A stretch of DNA of 64,000 nt from Mycobacterium sp. 236(2023). GTDB lineage: Bacteria; Actinomycetota; Actinomycetes; Mycobacteriales; Mycobacteriaceae. Location: NCBI RefSeq assembly GCF_029623955.1, contig NZ_JARSBP010000008.1, positions 124,001 through 188,000 of the forward strand, given 5' to 3'. The translations under genes were made by a program, and so were the position numbers. The notes below the pieces were generated by a model. The model was not told the DNA's origin and searched no databases. It worked only from the letters and a program-made list of their open reading frames with translations. This document shows, piece after piece, positions 37,256 to 45,754 of the stretch. Position 1 is the stretch's first letter. Each line of letters begins with the position of its first letter.

Positions 37256-38011
37256 CTATCCCGGCGCCTCACGGCGGGCGGCCTTCTCGGCAGCTTCCTC
37301 GGCATCCATCCGGTTCGCTTCGGCCAGCGTCGGGGCACCACCGCCCATGCGGTGAGGCACCCAGAACTCGCCGGGCGGGTGCGGCCCGTACGCATCCTGC
37401 ACCTGCTCAAGCAGATGCTGCATGCGGGAGTGCAACACCGTCGTCAGCTCCGCGGCGGGCAGCGTCGGTTCGATCGGCTTGCCCACCGTGATCGAGATGG
37501 GCACCTTCGGGCGCTTCATGTTCGGGGGATGGCCCTTGGTCCAGACCCGCTGGGCGCCCCACACGATGTGCGGCACGATCGGCACGTTCGCCGCGATCGC
37601 CATCCGCGCGGCACCGGACTTGAAGTCCTTGATCTCGAAGCTGCGGCTGATCGTGGCCTCGGGGTAGACGCCGACGAACTCGCCGGCGGCGAGCCTGCGG
37701 CAGGCTTCGTCGAACGACGACGCGCCGCTGGCCCGATCGACCGGGATGTGCCGCATGCCCCGCATCAGCGGACCCATGACCTTGTGGTCGAACACTTCCT
37801 TCTTCGCCATGAACCGGACCTTGCGGCCGAGATGCTGCTCGTAGGCCGGCAGGCCCGCGAAGGTGAAGTCGAAGTAGCTGGTGTGGTTGATGGCGATCAC
37901 CGCCCCGCCGGTGCGGGGCAGGTTCTCGACCCCGGTCACGGTGAACTTCAGGCCCTGGATTCGCCAGACCAGCCGGGCGAGCTGGATGGCGGTGCCGTAT
38001 ACCGGTTCCAC
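37256..38011 (-). CDS. 1-acylglycerol-3-phosphate acyltransferase-like protein, paralogue
   Basis: A 251-residue PlsC-family acyltransferase with His43 and Asp48 in NHTSYFD and the GVYPEATISRS motif. I start it at the GTG at 38011 (VEPVYGTAIQLARL): this aligns with the recalled start of the M. tuberculosis paralogue and avoids overlap with the divergent phosphotransferase gene. An ATG at 38050 is possible but overlaps that gene. The C terminus (GGGAPTLAEANRMDAEEAA) parallels its neighbour. H37Rv has three such genes (Rv3814c-Rv3816c); only two are seen here. The substrate is unknown. Confidence 0.85.
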   Translation of the reverse strand: MEPVYGTAIQLARLVWRIQGLKFTVTGVENLPRTGGAVIAINHTSYFDFTFAGLPAYEQHLGRKVRFMAKKEVFDHKVMGPLMRGMRHIPVDRASGASSFDEACRRLAAGEFVGVYPEATISRSFEIKDFKSGAARMAIAANVPIVPHIVWGAQRVWTKGHPPNMKRPKVPISITVGKPIEPTLPAAELTTVLHSRMQHLLEQVQDAYGPHPPGEFWVPHRMGGGAPTLAEANRMDAEEAAEKAARREAPG

Positions 38012-38048
38012 AGCAGCAAGCGTAGTGCTCGCATGACGGAAGGCAGCC

Positions 38049-38747
38049 ATGAGTGCTCCTACCGGACCCCTGCCGGTGCCCGACATCGTCGCCACGATCG
38101 CCGCGGGGCGCCCCGTGACGGCCGTCTGGGTCAACGAACTCGGTGGGGTGACGTTCGCCATCGGTTCCCGCGTCACCGACTACGTGAAGGTCTATCCCGA
38201 CGACGCGGCCGCCCTGCTGGCCGACGAGGTACCGCGCCTGCGATGGGCGCAGAGGTACATCCCGGTTCCGGTGGTCCTCGGGTCGGGACCGGGATGGATG
38301 CACACCGCCGCGCTGCCGGGTCGGTCGGCGGTGGACCCGCTCTGGTCCCACGCGCCCGAGACCGCGGCGCGGGCGATCGGAACCGGGCTGCGGAGGTTGC
38401 ACGACGCTTTGCCTGTCGAGGACTGCCCGTTCGGGCCGCCGTCCTGGGTGGGCGATACGCCGCCTGCGGACCGGCTGGTCGTGTGCCACGGCGACGCGTG
38501 CGCGCCCAACACCCTGATGGACGACGACGGGGCGTGGTGCGGGCACGTCGACCTCGGGGACCTCGGGCCCGCGGATCGTTGGGCCGATCTCGCCATCGCG
38601 ACGCTGTCGCTGGACTGGAATTACCCCACGGACGAGGACGCAGGCTTTGAAGGCGCCCTGCTCGACGCCTACGGAGTGACCCCCGACCGTGAACGCATCG
38701 CCTACTACCGGGCTCGCTGGAACGACGAGCCCCCGGCGCAGGGCTAA
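38049..38747 (+). CDS. Aminoglycoside-phosphotransferase-family kinase (Rv3817 homologue)
   Basis: A 232-residue APH-fold small-molecule kinase. The Brenner motif is VCHGDACAPN (His147, Asp149, Asn154), and the metal-binding motif is HVDLGDLG (Asp168, Asp171). It probably phosphorylates a hydroxyl on a small metabolite or antibiotic; substrate and any resistance role cannot be told from sequence. The ATG at 38049 has GGAAGG 5 nt upstream. It is divergent from the acyltransferase operon with only 37 bp between starts. It is cytoplasmic, with no signal sequence. Confidence 0.85.
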   Translation: MSAPTGPLPVPDIVATIAAGRPVTAVWVNELGGVTFAIGSRVTDYVKVYPDDAAALLADEVPRLRWAQRYIPVPVVLGSGPGWMHTAALPGRSAVDPLWSHAPETAARAIGTGLRRLHDALPVEDCPFGPPSWVGDTPPADRLVVCHGDACAPNTLMDDDGAWCGHVDLGDLGPADRWADLAIATLSLDWNYPTDEDAGFEGALLDAYGVTPDRERIAYYRARWNDEPPAQG

Positions 38748-38796
38748 ACTCCTAGGCGACCAGTTTGCGGGGCGAAGCGGACTTAGAGAGGTGTAA

Positions 38797-40350
38797 GTGC
38801 AGGTCACGAGCGTCGGACACGCCGGCTTCCACATCGACACCAAGGCCGGAAGCATCCTGTGCGACCCGTGGGTCAACCCTGCCTATTTCGCATCGTGGTT
38901 CCCGTTCCCGGACAACACCCAGCTCGACTGGGCCGCCCTCGGCGACGTGGATTACCTGTACGTCTCGCACCTGCACAAGGACCATTTCGACCCCAAGCAC
39001 CTCACCGAGTACGTCAACAAAGACGCCGTCGTGCTGCTGCCGGACTACCCCGTGCCGGATCTGCGGCGCGAGCTGGAGAAGCTCGGCTTCCACAACTTCT
39101 TCGAGACCACCGACTCGGTGAAGCACCGCGTCAGCGGCCCGAAGGGCGACCTCGAGGTGATGATCATCGCGCTGCGGGCGCCCGCCGACGGCCCGATCGG
39201 CGACTCCGGCCTCGTCGTCGACGACGGCGAGACCGTTGCCTTCAACATGAACGACGCGCGACCGGTCGACTTGGACATGGTGCACGCCGACTTCGGCCAG
39301 ATCGACGTCCACATGCTGCAGTACTCCGGGGCGATCTGGTACCCGATGGTCTACGACATGCCCGCCCGCGCCAAGGAAGCGTTCGGCACCCAGAAGCGGC
39401 AACGGCAGATGGACCGCTGCCGGCAGTACATCGCGCAGGTCGGTGCGACGTGGGTGATCCCGTCGGCGGGGCCGCCCTGCTTCCTCGACGACGCCCTGCG
39501 CAACCTCAACGACGACCACGGCGACCCGGCCAACATCTTCCCCGACCAGGTCGTGTTCCTGGACCAGATGCGCACCCACGGGCATGACGGCGGCCTGCTG
39601 ATGATTCCCGGATCGACCGCCGATTTCACCGGCTCACAACTGAATTCGCTCACCCACCCGATGCCGGACGCCGACGTCGAGGCGATTTTCACGACCGGCA
39701 AGGCCGACTACATCGCCGACTTCGCCGAGCGGATGGCCCCCGTGCTGGCCGCCGAGAAGGCGGCGTGGGCACCCGCCACGGGTGAGTCGCTGCTGGAGCC
39801 GCTGCGGGATCTGTTCGAGCCGATCATGCTCCAGTCAGACCAGATCTGCGACGGCATCGGATATCCGGTAGAGCTGCGGCTAGGCCCCGAAACGGTGGTT
39901 CTGGACTTCCCGAAACGTGCTGTCCGCGAGGCTATCCCGGACGAGAAGTTCCGCTACGGCTTCGGCATCGCTCCGGAGTTGGTGCGCACCGTGCTGCGCG
40001 ACCACGAGCCGGACTGGGTCAACACGATCTTCCTGTCGACGCGGTTCACGGCGTGGCGGGTCGGCGGATACAACGAGTACCTCTACACCTTCTTCAAGTG
40101 CCTGACCGACGAGCGGATCGCCTACGCCGACGGCTGGTTCGCCGAAGCGCACGACGACAGCGCCTCGATCACGTTGGACGGCTGGGAGATCCAGCGGCGC
40201 TGCCCGCACCTCAAGGCCGACCTGTCGAAGTTCGGCGTCGTCGAAGGATCCACGCTGACCTGCAATCTCCATGGCTGGCAATGGAATCTGAACAACGGCC
40301 GATGCCTGACCACCAAGGGACACGAACTGCGCTCGGCCAAGCTGGAGTGA
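38797..40350 (+). CDS. Metallo-beta-lactamase-fold / Rieske [2Fe-2S] fusion protein (Rv3818 homologue)
   Basis: A 517-residue protein with an N-terminal MBL-like domain (SHLHKDHFD near 64-72, DWV-type strands) and a C-terminal Rieske domain. The Rieske cluster ligands are Cys469 and His471 (CPH) and Cys489 and His492 (CNLHGW). The layout recalls UlaG/CMP-sialic-acid-hydroxylase-type proteins, in which a Rieske centre is joined to an MBL fold, suggesting an electron-transfer or hydroxylation reaction. The real substrate is unknown. The GTG at 38797 has GAGAGG 5 nt upstream. The next gene begins 1 bp after its stop, implying a shared role. Confidence 0.88.
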   Translation: MQVTSVGHAGFHIDTKAGSILCDPWVNPAYFASWFPFPDNTQLDWAALGDVDYLYVSHLHKDHFDPKHLTEYVNKDAVVLLPDYPVPDLRRELEKLGFHNFFETTDSVKHRVSGPKGDLEVMIIALRAPADGPIGDSGLVVDDGETVAFNMNDARPVDLDMVHADFGQIDVHMLQYSGAIWYPMVYDMPARAKEAFGTQKRQRQMDRCRQYIAQVGATWVIPSAGPPCFLDDALRNLNDDHGDPANIFPDQVVFLDQMRTHGHDGGLLMIPGSTADFTGSQLNSLTHPMPDADVEAIFTTGKADYIADFAERMAPVLAAEKAAWAPATGESLLEPLRDLFEPIMLQSDQICDGIGYPVELRLGPETVVLDFPKRAVREAIPDEKFRYGFGIAPELVRTVLRDHEPDWVNTIFLSTRFTAWRVGGYNEYLYTFFKCLTDERIAYADGWFAEAHDDSASITLDGWEIQRRCPHLKADLSKFGVVEGSTLTCNLHGWQWNLNNGRCLTTKGHELRSAKLE

Positions 40351-40351
40351 C

Positions 40352-40690
40352 ATGACGGACGTGAAGCGGAAGTTCTACGACGATGGCCTGATCCAGCTGG
40401 ATCAGGAGGCCCTCACGTTGCGGCGCTACCACTTTCCGTCAGGCACATCCAAGATCATTCCGCTGCGCGACATCCGCCGCTACCACGCCTCGTCGCTCGG
40501 GCTGTTCATGGAGCGCTTTCGACTGTGGGGCAGCACCGACCCGCGCCGGTGGATGCCGCTCGATGTGTACCGGCCCCTGAAGTCGACCCTCGTGACCATC
40601 GACATCGGCGGGACGCCGAACCCGGCGTGCACACCGGTGCACCCCGATCAGTTCCTTGAGCTGCTCGACGAATTCCTCGCGGCCCGTTAG
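40352..40690 (+). CDS. Conserved hypothetical protein, partner of the MBL/Rieske gene
   Basis: 112 residues with no recognised motif. Predicted mostly beta with a C-terminal helix (FLELLDEFLAAR). The middle (IIPLRDIRRYHA, RFRLWG, WMPLDVYRP) resembles small PH-like domains, but I cannot prove it. It begins 1 bp after the MBL/Rieske stop and so is probably its translation-coupled partner. It ends tail-to-tail with serS, the stops overlapping by 4 nt. No signal peptide or membrane segment is present. Confidence 0.75.
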   Translation: MTDVKRKFYDDGLIQLDQEALTLRRYHFPSGTSKIIPLRDIRRYHASSLGLFMERFRLWGSTDPRRWMPLDVYRPLKSTLVTIDIGGTPNPACTPVHPDQFLELLDEFLAAR

Positions 40691-41946
40691 CTTTTGGGCG
40701 TCAGCATGTCTGTGCCCACGTAAGGCACCAGAGCCTCGGGGATGCGCACGCTGCCGTCAGGCTGCTGATGGTTCTCCAGGATCGCGACCAGCCAGCGCGT
40801 GGTGGCCAGCGTCCCGTTGAGCGTCGCCGCGGTCTGAGGTTTGCCGTTCTCGTCGCGGTAGCGCACCGCCAGCCTGCGCGCCTGGAACGTCGTGCAGTTC
40901 GACGTCGAGGTCAGCTCGCGGTAGGTCTGCTGCGTCGGCACCCACGCCTCGCAGTCGTACTTGCGGGCGGCAGACGAACCGAGGTCGCCCGCGGCGATGT
41001 CGATCACCCGGTAGGGCACCTCGATGTGGGCCAGCATCTGGCGCTGCCAGCTCAGCAGCCGCTCGTGCTCGGCCTCGGCCTCGTCGGGTTTGCAATAGAC
41101 AAAGCCCTCGATCTTGTCGAACTGGTGCACGCGGATGATGCCGCGGGTGTCCTTGCCGTAGCTGCCGGCTTCACGGCGGAAACAGGAGGACCATCCGGCG
41201 TAGCGCAGCGGCCCCGCAGAGAGGTCGAGGATTTCGTCGGAGTGATAGCCGGCCAGCGGCACCTCCGAGGTGCCGACCAGATAAAGGTCGTCGTCGGCGA
41301 GGTGATAGACCTCGTCCGCGTGCGCTCCGAGGAACCCGGTACCGCGCATGATCTCGGGCCGCACGAGAACCGGCGGGATCATCAGCGTGAACCCGTTCTC
41401 GGTGGCGGTGCGCACAGCCAGCTGGAACAGGCCGAGTTGCAGCAACGCCCCGAAGCCGGTGAGGAAGTAGAAGCGGGAACCGGAAACCTTGGCGCCACGC
41501 TCCATGTCGATGAGCCCCAGCGCCTCCCCCAGTTCGAGGTGGTCCTTGGGGTTGTCGATCGCCGGCGGTTCTCCGACGGTGTCCACGACGACGAAGTCGT
41601 CCTCGCCGCCGGCCGGTACGCCTTCGATGATGACGTTGGAGATGGCCATGTGGGCCGCGGCATAGGCGGTCTCGGCGTCGGACTGCGCAGCTTCGGCCGA
41701 CTTCACCTTCTCGGCGAGTTCCTTCGCCGCCGCCAGCAACCCGGGGCGCTCGTCGGGCGAAGCCTTACCGATCGACTTGCTGGCCGCCTTCTGTTCGGCA
41801 CGCAGATTGTCGGCGGTCGAGATCGCGGCCCGCCGCGCGGTATCGGCCTCGGCGAGGGCATCGACGAGGCCGGGGTCCTCACCCCTGGCCTGTTGCGATG
41901 CGCGGACGGCGTCGGGATTCTCTCGCAGGACTTTGAGGTCGATCAC
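40687..41946 (-). CDS. serS: Seryl-tRNA synthetase
   Basis: A 419-residue class II aminoacyl-tRNA synthetase. The N-terminal tRNA-binding coiled coil (about 25-110) carries alternating Ala/Lys/Glu heptads. The catalytic domain follows: motif 2 CFRREAGSYGKDTRGIIRVHQF and motif 3 TLNGTLATTRWLVAILENHQ. It charges tRNA-Ser and tRNA-Sec. The start is GTG at 41946 with TAGGGT 6 nt upstream on the minus strand, predicting a leaderless mRNA. H37Rv has the same gene at Rv3834c; the Rv3819-Rv3833 interval is missing here. Confidence 0.97.
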   Translation of the reverse strand: MIDLKVLRENPDAVRASQQARGEDPGLVDALAEADTARRAAISTADNLRAEQKAASKSIGKASPDERPGLLAAAKELAEKVKSAEAAQSDAETAYAAAHMAISNVIIEGVPAGGEDDFVVVDTVGEPPAIDNPKDHLELGEALGLIDMERGAKVSGSRFYFLTGFGALLQLGLFQLAVRTATENGFTLMIPPVLVRPEIMRGTGFLGAHADEVYHLADDDLYLVGTSEVPLAGYHSDEILDLSAGPLRYAGWSSCFRREAGSYGKDTRGIIRVHQFDKIEGFVYCKPDEAEAEHERLLSWQRQMLAHIEVPYRVIDIAAGDLGSSAARKYDCEAWVPTQQTYRELTSTSNCTTFQARRLAVRYRDENGKPQTAATLNGTLATTRWLVAILENHQQPDGSVRIPEALVPYVGTDMLTPKS

Positions 41947-41952
41947 GCGGCA

Positions 41953-41958
41953 ACCCTA
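41953..41958 (-). promoter_or_regulatory. Leaderless -10 element of serS (TAGGGT)
   Basis: TAGGGT on the minus strand ends 6 nt before the serS GTG; the same hexamer at the same distance precedes pheA. Confidence 0.5.
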
Positions 41959-42047
41959 CGGGGTCGAGGTCGGACGCGGCTCAGCTGCATAACGTTACAA
42001 CTGCATCACTTGTCACAGCACCCGACACGCCTGTCACAATGGAGCGG

Positions 42048-43445
42048 ATGTCTGATACAGCCCGGCCTGTCGAGAAGCCTTGGTGGAGGAGCCTGCAATC
42101 CTCGTCGACCCGTCGCGCGCTGCTTCTGACGGCGTTGGGTGGACTTCTGATCGCCGGCGTCATCACGGCGCTGCCCAAGACCGACCCGTCAGGCGGTCTG
42201 ACGGCGAACTCGATTTCGCTCGGTCCCCGCGGCAACGACACCTTCGACCACGCCAAGAGCGGTGACTGCCTCAGCTGGCCCGACCGCACGCCGGACGCGG
42301 CCGAGATCGTGGACTGCGCAGGCGATCACCGGTTCGAGGTCGCCGAGTCGGTCGACATGCGCACCTTCCCCGGCAGCGAATACGGGCCTGATGCCGCGCC
42401 GCCGTCGCCGGCGCGGATCCAGCAGATCAGCCAGGAACAGTGCTCCGCGGCCGTCAAGCGCTACCTGGGTGCGCAGTACGACCCGAACAGCAGGTTCAGC
42501 GTCAGCATGCTGTGGTCGGGTGACAAAGCCTGGCGTCAGTCCGGTGAGCGCCGCATGCTGTGTGGTCTGCAACTGCCCGGACCCAACAATCAGCAGCTCG
42601 CGTTCCAGGGCAAGGTCGCCGAGATCGACCAGTCCAAGGTGTGGCCGGTCGGCACGTGCCTGGGCATCGATCCCGCCACCAACCAGCCCACCGACATCCC
42701 CGTCGACTGCGCCGCGCCCCACGCGATGGAGGTGACCGGTGCGGTCAACCTGGCGCTGAAGTTCCCCGGCGTGCTTCCCGCGGAGACGGATCAGGACAGT
42801 TTCATCAAGGACGAGTGCACCAAGATGACCGACGCCTACCTGGCGCCGCTGAAGCTGCGTGAGACGACGCTGACGCTGATCTACAGCACGGTGTCGCTGC
42901 CCAGTTGGGCGGCGGGCAGCCACCAGGTCTCGTGCAGTATCGGCGCCACACTCGGTAACGGTGGCTGGTCGACGCTGCTCAACAGCGCCAAGGGCCCGCT
43001 GATGATCAACGGGCAGCCGCCCGTTCCCCCGCCGGACATCCCGGAGGAGCGGCTCAGCCTTCCGGCGATCCCGGTACCCGACGAGCCGTATGACAGCTCG
43101 TCCAGCTCGTCGAGTTCGTCGAGCAACTCGTCGGACTCGTCCTCGTCGTCGACGTCGGACTCCAGCGACCAGCAGACGGTGCACGGTCCTCAGCCCTCGA
43201 CGGTTCCTGCTACGGAGCCGACCCAGACGGACCAGGCTCCGTCCACCGACGTGCCGCCTCCCGGTGGTGGCAACACGTTCCTGAACGGCCCTCCGCCGGC
43301 ACCGAACGCGCCCCCTGCCGATCAGCTGCCGCCCCCGGCCGCACCTGCTCCGCCACCCCCGCCGCCGTTCGGCTTCCCGCCGCCTCCGGCACCGGCACCG
43401 GCACCGGCACCGGCACCGGTGCTCCCGCCTCCGCCAGGGACGTAG
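42048..43445 (+). CDS. Membrane protein with septum-formation-type domains (Rv3835 homologue)
   Basis: About 465 residues. A short cytoplasmic N terminus leads to one transmembrane helix (about 22-43). The extracytoplasmic part has two related Cys-containing modules (SGDCLSWPD... and VGTCLGIDP...VDCAAPHAMEV) typical of septum-formation-domain proteins. The C terminus is low complexity: a Ser-rich run coded at about 43090-43160, then Pro-rich sequence with five GGCACC units at 43388-43417. I chose ATG at 42048 because GGAG precedes it (3 nt); an ATG three codons earlier is possible. It is followed 4 bp later by a small metalloprotease gene, suggesting an operon. Its exact role is unknown. Confidence 0.82.
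   Translation: MSDTARPVEKPWWRSLQSSSTRRALLLTALGGLLIAGVITALPKTDPSGGLTANSISLGPRGNDTFDHAKSGDCLSWPDRTPDAAEIVDCAGDHRFEVAESVDMRTFPGSEYGPDAAPPSPARIQQISQEQCSAAVKRYLGAQYDPNSRFSVSMLWSGDKAWRQSGERRMLCGLQLPGPNNQQLAFQGKVAEIDQSKVWPVGTCLGIDPATNQPTDIPVDCAAPHAMEVTGAVNLALKFPGVLPAETDQDSFIKDECTKMTDAYLAPLKLRETTLTLIYSTVSLPSWAAGSHQVSCSIGATLGNGGWSTLLNSAKGPLMINGQPPVPPPDIPEERLSLPAIPVPDEPYDSSSSSSSSSSNSSDSSSSSTSDSSDQQTVHGPQPSTVPATEPTQTDQAPSTDVPPPGGGNTFLNGPPPAPNAPPADQLPPPAAPAPPPPPPFGFPPPPAPAPAPAPAPVLPPPPGT
43388..43417 (+). repeat. Tandem hexamer GGCACC x5 in a Pro/Ala-coding tail
   Basis: Five perfect 6-bp units encode alternating Ala-Pro in the C-terminal tail of the septum-formation-like protein. Such a tract is prone to slippage and to length change between strains. 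Confidence 0.8.
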
Positions 43446-43449
43446 TCGC

Positions 43450-43800
43450 GTGACCGTGCGGATGAGTTCGCAACGGTTCGAGGAATTGGTCGGCGACGCG
43501 CTGGATCTCATTCCGCCGCGCTTGGCCTCGGCGATCGACAACGTGGTCATCCTGGTTGCGGACCGCAACGAGGACGAGCCCGACCTGCTGGGCCTCTACG
43601 AAGGTGTCGCTCTGACCGAACGCGATTCCTGGTACTCCGGCTCGCTCCCCGACACGATCACCATCTACCGCGGCGCGCTGCTGGACGTGTGCGGCAGCGA
43701 GCAAGAGGTCGTCGACGAGGTCGCGATCACGGTGATCCATGAGATCGCCCACCATTTCGGCATCGACGACGACCGGCTGCATGAGCTCGGATGGGGCTGA
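43450..43800 (+). CDS. Mini zinc metalloprotease (Rv3836 homologue)
   Basis: A 116-residue zincin. The active-site helix is VIHEIAHHFGIDDDRLHELGW: His97, Glu98 and His101 form HExxH, with downstream acidic/His residues as the third ligand. The N-terminal part looks like the short sheet of minimal metallopeptidases (LVADRNEDEPDLLGLYEG). The length is that of the family, so it is complete. The GTG start at 43450 is 4 bp after the septum-formation-like gene; an ATG at 43462 is an alternative. Substrate unknown. No signal peptide, so action is probably cytoplasmic. Confidence 0.87.
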   Translation: MTVRMSSQRFEELVGDALDLIPPRLASAIDNVVILVADRNEDEPDLLGLYEGVALTERDSWYSGSLPDTITIYRGALLDVCGSEQEVVDEVAITVIHEIAHHFGIDDDRLHELGWG

Positions 43801-43852
43801 GGGGTCCGCGCGGCAACCCGATGTTGTCGGCCCCGAGTGCTATGAACGGCAC

Positions 43853-44053
43853 ATGAGCAATCAGTGCCGCGCCTGCCGTCTGGGCTTGGAGCACTGCCAC
43901 GGCGCGCTGATCCACCACCCGTACGCGGCTGCCGAATGCACGGAAGCCGACTGCTTCGTCGTCCGCGGCGACCACGATCTGCACATCGACTGCAGCGCAG
44001 CCGGTTGCCGCTGCGACGAACCTGCCGCCGCGTCAGCCCATCGGGTCGGCTGA
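43853..44053 (+). CDS. Small Cys/His-rich protein
   Basis: A 66-residue protein starting MSNQCRACRLGLEHCHG, with seven cysteines and several histidines arranged as CxxC...CxH...C..C...C..CxC pairs. It should bind metal, probably zinc. No function is known to me. The ATG at 43853 follows the metalloprotease by 52 bp; an open frame begins earlier inside that gene but has no support. Its last 21 bp overlap the end of the convergent histidine phosphatase gene. Small size makes this less certain than its neighbours, but the regular Cys spacing argues that it is real. Confidence 0.65.
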   Translation: MSNQCRACRLGLEHCHGALIHHPYAAAECTEADCFVVRGDHDLHIDCSAAGCRCDEPAAASAHRVG

Positions 44054-44725
44054 GCGCGATCCTTCGGCACTTGTCGTGACCGGCGTCTCCGGGCCGAACG
44101 GCGGGGTCAGCTTGCCCCATTGAAGGCAGCTCCAGCGGCCGTCGGTGATGGGGGCGAGCACCACGGATTCGGTGTTGGCCAGGTGGTGGTCGATCGCGAA
44201 GTGGCCGTCGACGCCCGACAGGTAGGCCGAGACGAGCCTGATGGCGGCGCCGTGACTGACGACGATGATGTCGCCGTGCCAGGCCGCGTCGTCGAGGTAA
44301 CGCATGCGCAGTTGGTCGAGCACCGGGATGTAGCGGTCGAGGACCTGCTGGGCCGACTCTCCGCCGGGCAGCGCGAGGTCGAGTTCGCCTCCGTGCCAGC
44401 GCCGGTAGACGGCGTTGAATTCGTCGTGGGCTTCTTCGTCCGCCCGGTCCTCCAGATCGCCGACCTGGACCTCGTGGATTCCGTCGAACGCGTGGGTGGG
44501 GTGCGCGGCCGCGAACTCCCGCGCGATGTGATCGGCCGTCTGGACCGCGCGGGTGGCGATCGAGTGCGCGATCATCGCCGGTGGCCGGGACAGGCCGCGG
44601 GCGAACGCGGAGGCTTGGTCGCGGCCGAGGTCGGTGAGTTCTGCGCCGGGCGGCCGGGTGTCGAGCCGCCGGGCGACGTTGCCATGCGTCTGACCGTGCC
44701 GGACCAGCACCAGACGTCCGCTCAC
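44033..44725 (-). CDS. Histidine phosphatase-family protein (Rv3837c homologue)
   Basis: A 230-residue phosphoglycerate-mutase-like phosphatase. The phospho-histidine motif is LVRHGQTHGN at 6-15, and the second catalytic His is in VVSHGAAIRL (about 159). A conserved acidic motif (GDLEDR) follows the first half. Members dephosphorylate small phosphates; true mutase activity is not assured. GTG at 44725 overlaps the pheA stop by 4 nt (GTGA), so it is translated with pheA. The substrate is unknown. Confidence 0.88.
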   Translation of the reverse strand: MSGRLVLVRHGQTHGNVARRLDTRPPGAELTDLGRDQASAFARGLSRPPAMIAHSIATRAVQTADHIAREFAAAHPTHAFDGIHEVQVGDLEDRADEEAHDEFNAVYRRWHGGELDLALPGGESAQQVLDRYIPVLDQLRMRYLDDAAWHGDIIVVSHGAAIRLVSAYLSGVDGHFAIDHHLANTESVVLAPITDGRWSCLQWGKLTPPFGPETPVTTSAEGSRSADPMG

Positions 44726-45642
44726 GGTCTTCCCTCCCGGAGCCGGTCCACCCAGGCGGCCGCCTCGTCCAGTGGCGGAGGCGCGGCACCCACGACGTCA
44801 CCCGTGGGCCACGAGCCCAGATAGCGGACGTCGGCGCAGCGCCGGTGCAGCGCGCGCAGAGCCTCGGCCACGGAGTCGTCCTCGATGTGGCCGACGAAAT
44901 CCAGGAAGAACTTGTAGGTGCCGAGTTCGGTGCGGGTGGGCCTGGACTCGATCCGGGTCAGGTCGATGTCGCGGACCGCGAGTTCGGTCATCGCGGCGAC
45001 GAGCGCACCGGGCACGTTGTCGAGCTGCAGGACGACCGAGGTTCGGTCGGCACCGGTGCATTTCGGCGGTGGACCCGGGCAGCCGACGAGTACGAACCGG
45101 GTCCGGGCATTGGCCTCGTCGACGACGTCTGCGGCGAGCGTGTCGAGTCCGTAGTGCTTTGTGGCGAGCGCGGTGCTGACGGCAGCGTCGGCCCGGCCTT
45201 CCGAGACCTCTTGTGCCGCAGCGGCATTCGAATTCGCCGGCACCAGTTCGGCGTTGGGCAGATTTTCGGCCAGCCACCGTTTGACCTGGGCGGTGGCGAC
45301 CGGGAACGCGGCGATCGTCTTGACGTCCGCGCCGACGATCCCCGGCCGTACCGCGATGGTGAACGACACGTCGAGGGTCAGCTCGGCGTAGACCTGCAGG
45401 GGCGCTCCGTCGGCAAGGCTGTCCAGGGTCGGGATCACCGAACCGTCGATCGAATTCTCGATCGGTACGCACGCGAACTGCGCCGCGCCTGCCCGGACGG
45501 CGGCGAGCGCGGCGACGGTGCTGTCGGTCGCGATCGGCGTCACCGACTGGTCAGTGCCGGGGATCAGACCGTTGGCCGCGATCGCGCGCAGCGCCGCCTC
45601 GGTGAAGGTTCCCTCGGGGCCGAGGTAGGCGATGCCGGGCAC
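44722..45642 (-). CDS. pheA: Prephenate dehydratase
   Basis: A 306-residue enzyme converting prephenate to phenylpyruvate in phenylalanine synthesis. The dehydratase domain has the diagnostic TRF motif (Thr181-Arg182-Phe183 in NARTRFVLVG) and an early YLGPEGTFTE motif. An ACT regulatory domain follows (about 195-275, with ESRPTRTELGTYKF), which should bind phenylalanine for feedback. The GTG start at 45642 has TAGGGT 6 nt upstream, predicting a leaderless transcript. It is coupled to the downstream phosphatase gene. Confidence 0.96.
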   Translation of the reverse strand: MPGIAYLGPEGTFTEAALRAIAANGLIPGTDQSVTPIATDSTVAALAAVRAGAAQFACVPIENSIDGSVIPTLDSLADGAPLQVYAELTLDVSFTIAVRPGIVGADVKTIAAFPVATAQVKRWLAENLPNAELVPANSNAAAAQEVSEGRADAAVSTALATKHYGLDTLAADVVDEANARTRFVLVGCPGPPPKCTGADRTSVVLQLDNVPGALVAAMTELAVRDIDLTRIESRPTRTELGTYKFFLDFVGHIEDDSVAEALRALHRRCADVRYLGSWPTGDVVGAAPPPLDEAAAWVDRLREGRP

Positions 45643-45648
45643 CGCACC

Positions 45649-45654
45649 ACCCTA
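45649..45654 (-). promoter_or_regulatory. Leaderless -10 element of pheA (TAGGGT)
   Basis: TAGGGT on the minus strand lies 6 nt before the pheA GTG, as in serS. Confidence 0.5.
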
Positions 45655-45716
45655 TCGGTTGCCTTGGTAATCGCATTCCGCTGCGGGAAAGCCTTGCGCT
45701 TCCGCCGGGCTACTAG

Positions 45717-45735
45717 TTAAGTTAGGCTCACCTTA
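45717..45735 (+). promoter_or_regulatory. IdeR iron box overlapping the -10 of the DUF2470 gene
   Basis: TTAAGTTAGGCTCACCTTA matches the 19-bp IdeR consensus (TTAGGTTAGSCTAACCTAA) at about 16 positions. It contains a possible TANNNT -10 (TAGGCT, 45723-45728). A box over the -10 predicts repression by IdeR-iron and induction when iron is low, as reported for Rv3839. Confidence 0.8.
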
Positions 45736-45754
45736 CCAATTGAAAGGCAGCGCG

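Noticed and set aside
43090..43160. Serine-coding TCG/AGC run as a candidate tandem regulatory repeat
   Set aside because: The run is coding and gives a Ser-rich linker; no palindrome or promoter match was seen.
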